The notes: generated from the sequence alone by a model not told the origin. Numbered from the stretch's first letter, positions 1 through 7,211 are shown. The stretch is DNA of 12,803 bases from an uncultured Flavobacteriaceae bacterium (GCA_947311815.1 CAMZMA010000117.1:1-12803), one strand, 5' to 3'. Numbers and translations: made by a program.

Positions 1-150
1 CGCTTTGTAGCCTTTGTTTTCTAAACTTAACAATTCTAAAGCGAGTTGTTGTGCTTTTTCCATAACCGCTACAAAAGGTTTGCTTCTGTGCGATATTTCT
101 ATCAAAGAAAGATTGTCATCATTAAAATTGATGATGGCTTCTGATGCTTT
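1..150 (-). pseudogene. serC: serC 5' fragment, inverted (partial phosphoserine aminotransferase)
   Basis: Reading the minus strand from 150 to 1 gives 50 open codons that run off the window. They start KASEAIINFN, pass through SLIEISHRSKPF and end at ENKGYKA. SLIEISHRS is the conserved N-terminal segment of SerC. The first 25 residues lie directly upstream of the part kept on the plus strand; the last 25 duplicate it. Joining the 25 unique residues to the plus-strand coding region gives about 335 residues, leaving only about 20 N-terminal residues unseen for a normal SerC of roughly 355. The fragment is therefore not a separate gene; it is the displaced 5' part of the neighbouring serC. The real start codon is not in the window. 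Confidence 0.85.
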
Positions 151-224
151 TTGTAGCGGTTATGGAAAAAGCACAACAACTCGCTTTAGAATTGTTAAGT
201 TTAGAAAACAAAGGCTACAAAGCG
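1..224. repeat. Perfect 76-bp inverted repeat (fold-back of serC)
   Basis: Bases 1-76 are the exact reverse complement of bases 149-224, with a 72-nt spacer (77-148). I compared the arms base by base and found no mismatch. The right arm and everything after it is serC in the plus direction; the left arm plus spacer is serC in the minus direction, extending further upstream in the gene. The junction lies in the T-run at 148-152, which offers a few bases of microhomology. Perfect identity and a break inside an essential gene suggest a chimera made during amplification or assembly instead of an old duplication. The repeat may extend left beyond base 1. Confidence 0.93.
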
Positions 225-1082
225 TTGTTTTTACAAGGTGGTGCCAGCACACAATTTTTAATGGTTGCGTATAATTTACTCAACAAAAAAGCAGCGTATT
301 TAAACACAGGTACGTGGAGTAACAAAGCCATAAAAGAAGCAAAATTGTTTGGCGAACTTGTAGAAGTAGCTTCATCTAAAGATAAAAATTTTAATTATAT
401 TCCTAAAGGATATGCAATTCCTACCGATGTAGATTATTTTCATACCACCAGTAATAACACCATTTTTGGCACACAAATTAAAGAATTTCCTAATTTTGAT
501 GGTGTAAACGTCTGCGATATGAGTTCAGATATTTTTTCGCGTCAATTAGATTTTACAAAATTCGATTTGATGTATGCAGGAGCTCAAAAAAACATGGGTC
601 CCGCAGGTACCACTTTAATCGTTATTAAAGAAGCCATTTTAGGAAAAGTAGAACGTGCTATTCCGTCTATGCTAGATTATAAAATCCATATTAGCAAAGA
701 CAGTATGTTTAATACACCTGCCGTTTTTCCTGTGTATGTTTCTATGCTCACCTTACAATGGCTAAAAGATTTAGGCGGCATTCCTTTTATTGAAGCTGTT
801 AATAATAAAAAAGCGGCATTATTGTACAATGAAATTGACAGAAACCCTTTATTTAAAGGATATGCAGCAATTGAAGATCGTAGTAATATGAATGCTACGT
901 TTAATTTAGTTGATGATAGCCACAAAGAAAAATTTGACGCTCTTTGGGTAGCAGCAGGCATAAACGGACTAAACGGACACCGAAGTGTAGGCGGTTACAG
1001 AGCAAGTATGTACAATGCTTTACCTTTGTATAGTGTGCAGGTTTTGGTAGATGTGATGCAAGAGTTAGAGAGACAAGTATAA
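144..1082 (+). CDS. serC: Phosphoserine aminotransferase SerC, 5' end broken
   Basis: SerC is the cytoplasmic PLP enzyme that converts 3-phosphohydroxypyruvate and glutamate to O-phosphoserine and 2-oxoglutarate, the second step of serine synthesis; it also serves pyridoxine synthesis in some bacteria. Clear family signatures are FLQGGASTQF (about residues 29-38), NTGTWS, TTSNNTIFGTQ and the PLP-lysine segment YAGAQKNMGPAG, with the Schiff-base lysine at about residue 149 (bases 588-590). The C-terminal HRSVGGYRASMYNALP is also typical. The 312-codon frame starts at an ATG made by the fold-back junction; genuine SerC sequence begins only at the Phe codon at 150. About 45 N-terminal residues are missing relative to the usual 355, of which 25 are found inverted at 76-150. 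serA follows after a repeat-filled spacer. The identification is secure; the start shown is not the natural one. Confidence 0.93.
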   Translation: MLFVAVMEKAQQLALELLSLENKGYKALFLQGGASTQFLMVAYNLLNKKAAYLNTGTWSNKAIKEAKLFGELVEVASSKDKNFNYIPKGYAIPTDVDYFHTTSNNTIFGTQIKEFPNFDGVNVCDMSSDIFSRQLDFTKFDLMYAGAQKNMGPAGTTLIVIKEAILGKVERAIPSMLDYKIHISKDSMFNTPAVFPVYVSMLTLQWLKDLGGIPFIEAVNNKKAALLYNEIDRNPLFKGYAAIEDRSNMNATFNLVDDSHKEKFDALWVAAGINGLNGHRSVGGYRASMYNALPLYSVQVLVDVMQELERQV

Positions 1083-1089
1083 AAATGTT

Positions 1090-1314
1090 ATCATTCCGAA
1101 TGAAATGAAAAGGTTTTTACAAAAAAGATTGCTTCGTTCCTCGCAATTGACGTTGCAACTAAAAAACATCATTCCGAATGAAATAAAGGAGTCTCATTAT
1201 TAAGATTTCTACATTATTTTATTCCTTGCAATGACTCTGAAAATAAATAATACGTCATTCCGAACAGAGTGAAGGAATCTTTATGATTAAGATTGCTTCG
1301 TGCCTCGCAATGAC
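1090..1314. repeat. Three REP-like palindromic repeats between serC and serA
   Basis: The 248-bp spacer holds three diverged copies of a roughly 60-70 bp element, at about 1090-1151, 1168-1235 and 1254-1314. Each begins with a variant of GTCATTCCGAA and ends with a variant of CTCGCAATGAC, so the outer GTCATT/AATGAC ends can pair. The third copy is the best preserved; its right half reads in reverse as GTCATTGCGAGGCACGAAGC, a form recurrent in intergenic repeats of many bacterial genomes. No open reading frame or TAnnTTTG box is visible here. The copies could form stem-loops in a serC-serA transcript, but no U-run follows them, so they do not look like terminators. Confidence 0.8.
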
Positions 1315-1330
1315 ATGATAACTGAAAAAA

Positions 1331-2287
1331 ATGAAAATATTAGCAAACGACGGAATTTCACAAAGTGGAGTTGACGCATTAGAGAAAGCAGGTTTTGTAG
1401 TAATTACTACAAAAGTAGCTCAAAATCAGTTAGAAAATTACATAAATGAACATCAAATTGATGCTGTTTTGGTACGAAGTGCTACACAAGTTCGTCAAGA
1501 ATTGATAGATGCGTGCCCAAGTATCAAATTAATCGGTCGTGGTGGCGTTGGTATGGATAATATAGATGTACAATACGCCAAAGACCAAGGTTTACACGTT
1601 ATAAATACACCAGCAGCTTCGTCTAGTTCGGTTGCCGAATTGGTGTTTGCTCACCTATTTGGTATGGTGCGTTTTTTACATCAAGCCAATAGAGATATGC
1701 CTTTAGAAGGCGATTCTAGGTTTAAAGAATTAAAAAAATCTTTTGGTGCTGGTACAGAATTACGCGGAAAAACATTAGGAATTATTGGTTTTGGTAGAAT
1801 TGGTCAAGAAGTAGCAAAAATTGCAGCTGGCATTGGCATGAACATAATTACTACCGATGCTTTTATCGAAGAAGCAACAATTACCATTCCGTTTTTTGAC
1901 GGACAATCAGTAGCTATTTCTATAGAAACACAATCGATGGATGATGTGTTAAAAGAAGCCGATTTTATTACCTTGCATGTACCTTCTCAAGATGAATACA
2001 TCATCAGTAAAAAAGAATTCGATAAAATGAAAAAAGGTGTCGGTATTGTAAATGCTGCTCGTGGTGGTGTAATTGATGAAGTTGCTTTGGTAAATGCCAT
2101 TGAAGATAAAAAAGTAAAATATGCTGGTTTAGATGTTTTTGAAAATGAACCATCGCCAGAAATTCAACTATTAATGAATCCCGAAATTTCATTAACACCA
2201 CATATTGGAGGCGCTACTACAGATGCGCAAGATAGAATTGGCACCGAATTGGCTTCTCAAATTATTAGCCTATTAAAAGACGCATAA
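1331..2287 (+). CDS. serA: D-3-phosphoglycerate dehydrogenase, short form without ACT domain
   Basis: This NAD-dependent D-2-hydroxyacid dehydrogenase of 318 residues most likely oxidises 3-phosphoglycerate to 3-phosphohydroxypyruvate, the first step of serine synthesis, in the cytoplasm. Visible are the substrate-domain segment GRGGVGMDNID (residues 69-79), the nucleotide-binding loop GFGRIG at 153-158 after LGII, and the catalytic Arg244 (NAARGG), Glu273 (FENEP) and His291 (TPHIGGAT). The protein ends right after the catalytic core, so the regulatory ACT domain of longer SerA proteins is absent and serine feedback through that domain is not expected. Its place behind serC and 3 bp ahead of a DUF1015 gene supports SerA over another 2-hydroxyacid dehydrogenase. 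The ATG at 1331 follows an A-run, as usual in Bacteroidota. Confidence 0.92.
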   Translation: MKILANDGISQSGVDALEKAGFVVITTKVAQNQLENYINEHQIDAVLVRSATQVRQELIDACPSIKLIGRGGVGMDNIDVQYAKDQGLHVINTPAASSSSVAELVFAHLFGMVRFLHQANRDMPLEGDSRFKELKKSFGAGTELRGKTLGIIGFGRIGQEVAKIAAGIGMNIITTDAFIEEATITIPFFDGQSVAISIETQSMDDVLKEADFITLHVPSQDEYIISKKEFDKMKKGVGIVNAARGGVIDEVALVNAIEDKKVKYAGLDVFENEPSPEIQLLMNPEISLTPHIGGATTDAQDRIGTELASQIISLLKDA

Positions 2288-2290
2288 ATT

Positions 2291-3526
2291 ATGCCCATTG
2301 TAAAACCGTTTAAAGCTGTTAGAGCTACAAGAGACAAGGTTGCTTTGGTGTCTTCCAAATCTTACGAAGCCTATTCTACCGCTCAAATAAATGCGAAGTT
2401 AGACTTTAATCCGTTTACGTTTTTACACATTATAAATCCTGGTTACAAATATCATAAAGAGGTGTCTGGCGAGCAACGTTTTAAACTCGTTCACAATCGT
2501 TTTTTAGAATTTAAAGAAGATGGTGTTTTTACACAAGACAAACATCCTGCATTTTATATCTATAAAAAAATAACACCAAAACATAGCTTTTGTGGTATTA
2601 TTGCTGCAACTTCGGTAGCAGATTATCATCAAAATAAAATTAAAAAACACGAAGGTACTTTGCACAAAAGAGAAGTGCTTTTTGAAACCTATTTAAAAAA
2701 TACAGGTTTTAATGCAGAACCCGTATTGCTTACCTATCAAGATGATGATGAGATTGCAGCAATTTTAAAAAAACATCAGCAAAAAAGAGCAGAATATGAG
2801 TTCACTGCTACCGATAAAAACACCCATTTAATGTGGATTGTTGATGATAAAAATGACATTGAAAAAATGATACGTGCCTTTGAAAAGATTGATGCTTTTT
2901 ATATTGCCGACGGACATCACAGATCATCATCTTCTTGTATGCTTGCTGAAAATTTAGCCAAAGAAAACCCCAATCATTCGGGTACTGAAGATTACAACTA
3001 TTTTATGAGCTATTTAATTCCTGAAAGTCACTTAAAAATCTCAGAATTCAATCGCTTTGTAAAAGATTTAAACGGTTTAACTGTTGATGAGTTTTTAATT
3101 GAATTAGATACTTTTTTTAGGATAGAAAATCACGGTCAAGAAATTTACGAACCCTCACAAAAACATCATTTTTCGATGTATTTGGATGGCGAATTTTACT
3201 CTCTTTATCTAAGAAAAACAGTGTATCAATTTACCGATGCATTGAGCAAATTAGATACCGAAATTTTATACAGAACCATTTTAAAACCCATTTTAGGGAT
3301 ACATAACTTAAACAATAACAACAGGTTGCACTATATTGATGGGCAAAAAGAGGATTTATCGATAAAAACCAATGTAGATAATAGTAACTACAAAGTTTCC
3401 TTCGGGATGTTACCTTTAACAGTACATGAAATTAAAGAAATTGCCGACGAAGGTTTACAAATGCCTCCAAAAAGCACGTATATTCAACCAAAATTAAGAA
3501 GCGGATTTACAATTTATGAGTTTTAG
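2291..3526 (+). CDS. DUF1015 family protein with ADGHHR motif
   Basis: This is a 411-residue soluble protein of the DUF1015 family, with no signal peptide or membrane segment. Family hallmarks are the N-terminal PFKAVRATRDKV, a central KKHEGT (residues 118-123), the motif ADGHHRSSSS starting at residue 206, and the C-terminal MPPKSTYIQPKLRSG. The biochemical role is not settled to my knowledge. The DGHHR-type motif resembles the one in ParB-fold small-molecule kinases such as the serine kinases SerK and SbnI, and DUF1015 proteins have at times been labelled ParB-like. The gene starts 3 bp after the serA stop codon, so the two are almost surely co-transcribed. A role in serine or phosphoserine metabolism, for instance as a serine kinase or an alternative step to SerB, is an inference from context and motif only. 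Family assignment is firm. Confidence 0.88.
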   Translation: MPIVKPFKAVRATRDKVALVSSKSYEAYSTAQINAKLDFNPFTFLHIINPGYKYHKEVSGEQRFKLVHNRFLEFKEDGVFTQDKHPAFYIYKKITPKHSFCGIIAATSVADYHQNKIKKHEGTLHKREVLFETYLKNTGFNAEPVLLTYQDDDEIAAILKKHQQKRAEYEFTATDKNTHLMWIVDDKNDIEKMIRAFEKIDAFYIADGHHRSSSSCMLAENLAKENPNHSGTEDYNYFMSYLIPESHLKISEFNRFVKDLNGLTVDEFLIELDTFFRIENHGQEIYEPSQKHHFSMYLDGEFYSLYLRKTVYQFTDALSKLDTEILYRTILKPILGIHNLNNNNRLHYIDGQKEDLSIKTNVDNSNYKVSFGMLPLTVHEIKEIADEGLQMPPKSTYIQPKLRSGFTIYEF

Positions 3527-3530
3527 TTTT

Positions 3531-3590
3531 TAAGAAGAAAGAGTAAAGATATAAGATTCAAGACAAAAAACGCAAGATAAAAGACTGAAA
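3531..3590 (+). repeat. Purine-rich degenerate repeat upstream of yggS
   Basis: The spacer between the DUF1015 gene and yggS is almost all A and G and is built from iterated units such as AAGATATAAG, ATTCAAGAC and GCAAGATAAAAGAC (3572-3585). It resembles low-complexity AAGA-type intergenic repeats of flavobacterial genomes. A close relative, matching 12 of 14 bases, lies inside the yggS coding region at 4147-4160. No TAnnTTTG box is seen, so yggS may depend on upstream transcription. Confidence 0.5.
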
Positions 3591-3591
3591 A

Positions 3592-4290
3592 ATGATGACA
3601 GGAATTAAAGAACATTTACACACTATTTTAAAAAATGTACCAAAAGAGGTTACGCTAGTTGCAGTTTCTAAAACCAAACCTATTGCAGACATTCAAGAAG
3701 CCTATAATGCGGGGCAGCGAGTATTTGGTGAGAATAAAATTCAGGAAATGGTTGGTAAATATGAAGCACTTCCCAAAGACATTCAATGGCACATGATTGG
3801 TCATTTACAACGTAACAAGGTGAAATATATGGCACATTTTGTCGATTTAATTCACGGTGTAGATAGTTTTAAAACCCTAAAAGAAATTAACAAACAAGCA
3901 AAAAAACACGATAGAATTATCAATTGTTTGCTACAAGCAAGAATCGCCAAAGAAGATACTAAATTCGGATTATCATTTCAAGAAATCGAAGATATTATTT
4001 TTTCAGATGAGCTTTCATCCTTAGAAAATATCAACATTACAGGTATTATGGGAATGGCTACATTTACAGACAACAAAACCCAAATTGAAAAAGAATTTAC
4101 CTCCTTAAAAACGTTTTTTGATCAACTTAAAAATAAGAAGCAAGAAGCAAGAGAAAAGAGGCAAGAAAACAGAAACCTTACAACCTTATCTATGGGTATG
4201 AGTGGCGATTATGAGTTGGCAATCAAATGTGGTAGTACAATGATTCGTGTAGGAAGCGCTATTTTTGGTGTTCGTAATTATATTGTGTAA
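3592..4290 (+). CDS. yggS: YggS/PLPBP-family pyridoxal phosphate homeostasis protein
   Basis: This is a 232-residue cytoplasmic PLP-binding protein with the fold-III TIM barrel of the alanine racemase type. The family has no known enzymatic activity and buffers or delivers PLP. The PLP lysine is Lys27 in VAVSKTKP; other signatures are FGENKIQEM (residues 45-53), WHMIGHLQRNKVK, GIMGMATF, and the phosphate-binding C-terminal stretch SMGMSGDYELAI...GSTMIRVGSAIFG. Residues about 180-195, just before SMGMSGDY, are a highly charged KNKKQEAREKRQENRN-like segment encoded by a purine-rich stretch, making the protein slightly longer than usual; this looks like an in-frame repeat insertion in a variable loop. 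Start: ATG at 3592 or the adjacent ATG at 3595 would both fit. The PLP role fits the nearby PLP enzyme SerC, though proximity may be chance. Confidence 0.92.
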   Translation: MMTGIKEHLHTILKNVPKEVTLVAVSKTKPIADIQEAYNAGQRVFGENKIQEMVGKYEALPKDIQWHMIGHLQRNKVKYMAHFVDLIHGVDSFKTLKEINKQAKKHDRIINCLLQARIAKEDTKFGLSFQEIEDIIFSDELSSLENINITGIMGMATFTDNKTQIEKEFTSLKTFFDQLKNKKQEAREKRQENRNLTTLSMGMSGDYELAIKCGSTMIRVGSAIFGVRNYIV

Positions 4291-4320
4291 ATTTACATCC
4301 TGAAAAAAGAAAAAACACAT

Positions 4321-5400
4321 TTGTACGCAATTTTAGATATAGAAACTACGGGAGGAAAATTTAATGAAGAAGGAATTACCGAAATTGCAATTCATAAATT
4401 TGACGGACATCAAGTAATTGACAGTTTTATTAGCTTGGTAAATCCTGAAAAAGAAATTCAGCCTTTTGTTGTAAATCTTACAGGAATCAACAATAAAATG
4501 TTGGTGAATGCACCTAAATTTTACGAAGTTGCCAAACGCATCATAGAAATTACCAAAGATTGTATTTTGGTTGCACACAATACCAGTTTTGACTACCGAA
4601 TTTTACGTACTGAGTTTAACAGACTCGGTTTTAATTACAAAATGAACACACTTTGTACCGTAGAATTAAGCAAAAAATTAATACCCGATTTACCTTCTTA
4701 TAGCTTAGGAAAATTGTGCAGAAGCCTTGGCATACCAACATCTGACAGACATAGAGCCAACGGAGATGCACTTGTTACCATTCAACTTTTTAAATTATTA
4801 TTAGAAAAAGACCTTGATAAAAGTATTTTTGAATCCTCTATAAAATATTTTGATAACAGAACACATAAACAAAAAACGGTCAAGATTTTAGAAGCATCGC
4901 CAGAAGTAAAAGGAGTCTATTATTTACATGATGCTGATGGAAAAATTATTTATATCGGTAAAGGAAAAAACATAAAAGCAGAAGTTACAAAAATATTTTT
5001 AAAAACCTCTAAAAGAATACTTAAGCTACAAGAAAGAGTTGCAACAATTTCTTTTGAAAAAACAGGAAACGAGCTATTATCTCGATTAAAATATTTTACC
5101 GAATTAGACATTTTACAACCCAAATACAACTTTATTAAAAAGAGAAAAATAAACCTAAGCAATTTTAATCATCATTCTTTTTTAATTGTTGATAAAGGCA
5201 GAGAAGTAGAAGAACATTCGGTTATTTATATTGAAAATAATGAAGTTTTAGGCTACGGATTTACCAATTTAGCGTTTCAAGAGCACCAATTAGATATTTT
5301 AAAATCTATCCTTACTCCTATCGAAAACAAACCTTTAGCAAAAGCCATTGTTAAGAATTATTTGCTTAGAAATCAGGTGGCTAAAATTATTAGATTGTGA
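4321..5400 (+). CDS. DnaQ-like DEDDh exonuclease fused to a degenerate GIY-YIG domain
   Basis: The protein has 359 residues. The N-terminal 165 form a DEDDh 3'-5' exonuclease of the DNA polymerase III epsilon type: Asp6 and Glu8 in LDIETTG, Asp91 in HNTSFD, His144 and Asp149 in HRANGDA, all present, so this half should be active. A GIY-YIG domain of the UvrC/Cho type follows at about 196-270, with GVYYL (198-202), YIGKGKN (211-217) and PKYN (267-270). The family's catalytic Arg is replaced (Glu221 in KNIKAEV) and the catalytic Glu position holds Tyr258, so the second nuclease is probably inactive. The C-terminal 90 residues (FLIVDKGREVEEHSV onward) look like the tail of flavobacterial homologues, but the Cys-containing segment I would expect between them is missing. 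The likely role is DNA repair or proofreading. The start is TTG at 4321; the nearest in-frame stop upstream is at 4288, and CTG at 4300 is an alternative. Confidence 0.88.
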   Translation: MYAILDIETTGGKFNEEGITEIAIHKFDGHQVIDSFISLVNPEKEIQPFVVNLTGINNKMLVNAPKFYEVAKRIIEITKDCILVAHNTSFDYRILRTEFNRLGFNYKMNTLCTVELSKKLIPDLPSYSLGKLCRSLGIPTSDRHRANGDALVTIQLFKLLLEKDLDKSIFESSIKYFDNRTHKQKTVKILEASPEVKGVYYLHDADGKIIYIGKGKNIKAEVTKIFLKTSKRILKLQERVATISFEKTGNELLSRLKYFTELDILQPKYNFIKKRKINLSNFNHHSFLIVDKGREVEEHSVIYIENNEVLGYGFTNLAFQEHQLDILKSILTPIENKPLAKAIVKNYLLRNQVAKIIRL

Positions 5401-6224
5401 AAAAAATAAAAAATAATACAGCCCATTGGAAAATAAAACTTCATGAAATTATTTATGAAGCAGATACCAAAGCAGGTAAACTCTTTGATATCATCTTACT
5501 TTTTGCCATTTTTACAAGTGTTTTATTAGTGATGCTAGAGAGCGTAGAAGAAATTAACCAAAACTACGCCACCCAATTAAATGTTGCCGAATGGTTTATT
5601 ACCATCCTTTTTACGATTGAATATATCTTACGAATTATTTCTATAGACAAACCATCAAAATATATTTTTAGCTTTTATGGTAGTATTGATTTTCTTTCTA
5701 CCATCCCAAAATATTTAGCACTCTATTTTACAGGAACTCACAGTTTAGTTGCCTTAAGAGCGTTACGGTTACTAAGAGTATTTAGAATTTTAAAACTAGC
5801 ACGTTTTATTGGCGCTTCTAACAATTTATTAAAAGCCTTAAAAGCCAGTAAAGCTAAAATTGCCGTTTTTTTATTTTTTGTAGTGATACTTTGTGTTATT
5901 TTAGGCACTGTAATGTACATGATTGAAGGTGCTGAAAACGGATTTACAAGCATACCAAGAAGCGTTTATTGGGCAATTGTTACCATGACAACTGTTGGCT
6001 ACGGAGATATTGCTCCTCACACTCCATTTGGGCAATTTATTGCTAGTATTATTATGATTTTAGGCTACGGAATTATTGCGATTCCTACAGGAATTGTAAG
6101 TTCAGAAATGACCAAAGCAAACACGGTACATACCAACACGCAATCTTGCCAAAATTGTGCGATTGAAGGTCATAAAGACGATGCAGAATATTGCTATCAT
6201 TGTGGCGATAAATTAAACGGATAA
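5397..6224 (+). CDS. Voltage-gated potassium channel with C-terminal zinc ribbon
   Basis: This is a 275-residue inner-membrane ion transporter of the voltage-gated cation channel superfamily, six-helix type. S1 is at about 29-49, S2 64-84, S3 90-112. S4 has the classic charge every third residue: Arg121, Arg124, Arg127, Arg130, Lys133, Arg136. S5 is about 154-177, the pore helix about 186-198, the selectivity filter TVGYGD at 199-204, and S6 about 211-234. The TVGYGD filter predicts K+ selectivity. After S6 the cytoplasmic tail ends in two CxxC pairs (Cys251/254 and Cys266/269), a small zinc ribbon. The GTG start overlaps the preceding TGA stop by four bases (GTGA), and the stop overlaps the miaA ATG by one base, so it is translationally coupled to both. 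Why a channel sits in a DNA/RNA-processing operon is unclear. Confidence 0.92.
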   Translation: MKKIKNNTAHWKIKLHEIIYEADTKAGKLFDIILLFAIFTSVLLVMLESVEEINQNYATQLNVAEWFITILFTIEYILRIISIDKPSKYIFSFYGSIDFLSTIPKYLALYFTGTHSLVALRALRLLRVFRILKLARFIGASNNLLKALKASKAKIAVFLFFVVILCVILGTVMYMIEGAENGFTSIPRSVYWAIVTMTTVGYGDIAPHTPFGQFIASIIMILGYGIIAIPTGIVSSEMTKANTVHTNTQSCQNCAIEGHKDDAEYCYHCGDKLNG

Positions 6225-7132
6225 TGTCAGCAAAAAAAAAATTAATTACTATTGTTGGTCCTACCGCTATTGGTAAAACAGCTTTGAGTATTCAATTGGC
6301 AAACGCATTTGATACAGAAATTATTTCGTGCGATTCTCGTCAATTTTACAAAGAAATGAGTATTGGTACTGCGGTTCCTTCTGCGGATGAATTAGCTAGC
6401 GCACCTCATCATTTTATTCAAAACAGAAGTATTTTTGATGATTATTCTGTTGGTAAGTTTGAAAAAGATGCCTTAAAAAAGCTAGAGACACTTTTTCAAA
6501 AAAATGATGTACTAATTATGGTTGGTGGTAGCGGATTGTATGTAAATGCCGTTTTAAACGGATTGGATGAATTTCCTGAAATAAATGCAGCAATCAGAAA
6601 AAAATTAAATGAACAACTACAAGAAAAAGGATTAGTATCACTACAACAACAATTACAAAAAATTGACATAGAAAGCTACAACACAATTGCTATTGATAAT
6701 CCGCAACGAGTTATTAGAGCTTTAGAAGTTGGTTTAGGCAGTAAGCATCCATATTCTTACTACAAAAACAAACCAAAAACACCTAGAAAATTTCAATCAA
6801 TAAAAATAGGATTAAAAGCGGATAGAACCATCATTTACAACCGAATTAACCAACGTGTAGATATCATGATGCAAAACGGTTTATTAGAAGAAGCAAAAAA
6901 ACTGTACCCAAACAAAAATTTAAATGCTTTACAAACAGTTGGTTACAGAGAATTGTTTTCTTATTTTGATGATGAATACAGTTTAGAATTTGCCATTTCA
7001 GAAATCAAAAAAAACACACGTCGTTTTGCAAAACGACAACTTACTTGGTTTAAAAAAGATGAGAAAACACTGTGGTTTGATTATTTAACAAACACAAAAG
7101 ATATTTTAACCGCTATTCAATCTAAAATTTAA
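6224..7132 (+). CDS. miaA: tRNA dimethylallyltransferase MiaA
   Basis: MiaA transfers a dimethylallyl group from DMAPP to N6 of A37 in tRNAs that read codons starting with U, the first step of ms2i6A formation. At 302 residues it has normal length. Motifs in order: P-loop GPTAIGKT at 12-19, DSRQ at 37-40 with the catalytic Asp37, the PHH segment after a run of acidic and Ala residues (61-63), GGSGLY at 101-106, NPQRVIRALE at 159-168, QTVGYRE at 237-243, and the C-terminal RQLTWF at 271-276. The ATG shares its A with the TAA stop of the channel gene, indicating translational coupling and a run of at least three co-transcribed genes. A T-run follows the stop codon at 7134-7140 but without a preceding stem I can see. 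Confidence 0.96.
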   Translation: MSAKKKLITIVGPTAIGKTALSIQLANAFDTEIISCDSRQFYKEMSIGTAVPSADELASAPHHFIQNRSIFDDYSVGKFEKDALKKLETLFQKNDVLIMVGGSGLYVNAVLNGLDEFPEINAAIRKKLNEQLQEKGLVSLQQQLQKIDIESYNTIAIDNPQRVIRALEVGLGSKHPYSYYKNKPKTPRKFQSIKIGLKADRTIIYNRINQRVDIMMQNGLLEEAKKLYPNKNLNALQTVGYRELFSYFDDEYSLEFAISEIKKNTRRFAKRQLTWFKKDEKTLWFDYLTNTKDILTAIQSKI

Positions 7133-7175
7133 CTTTTTTTAAGAATCTAAATAGCCCCATTTTGATGTGCAATTG

Positions 7176-7183
7176 TATATTTG
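7176..7183 (+). promoter_or_regulatory. Putative -7 box of the OmpH-like gene
   Basis: TATATTTG matches the Bacteroidota -7 consensus TAnnTTTG. It would place the transcript start near 7190, upstream of the ATG at 7212 and downstream of the alternative ATG at 7167. The matching -33 box is not clear: TTTTG at 7160-7164 lies only 11 nt away instead of about 19-21. Confidence 0.5.
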
Positions 7184-7211
7184 TAGGACAAAAAATGAAA
7201 AAACAAAAAAA

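Noticed and set aside
14..274. Plus-strand open frame of 86 codons at the left end
   Set aside because: It runs through the reverse complement of serC and across the fold-back joint, then out of frame through serC, so it is an artefact of the inverted repeat.
1083..1330. CRISPR array
   Set aside because: The three repeats are imperfect, palindromic across about 60 bp and unevenly spaced, with no constant repeat and unique spacers and no cas genes.
7167..7211. Upstream ATG for the OmpH-like protein
   Set aside because: It would put 15 polar residues before the signal peptide and begin upstream of the likely transcript start; ATG 7212 directly precedes a normal signal peptide.
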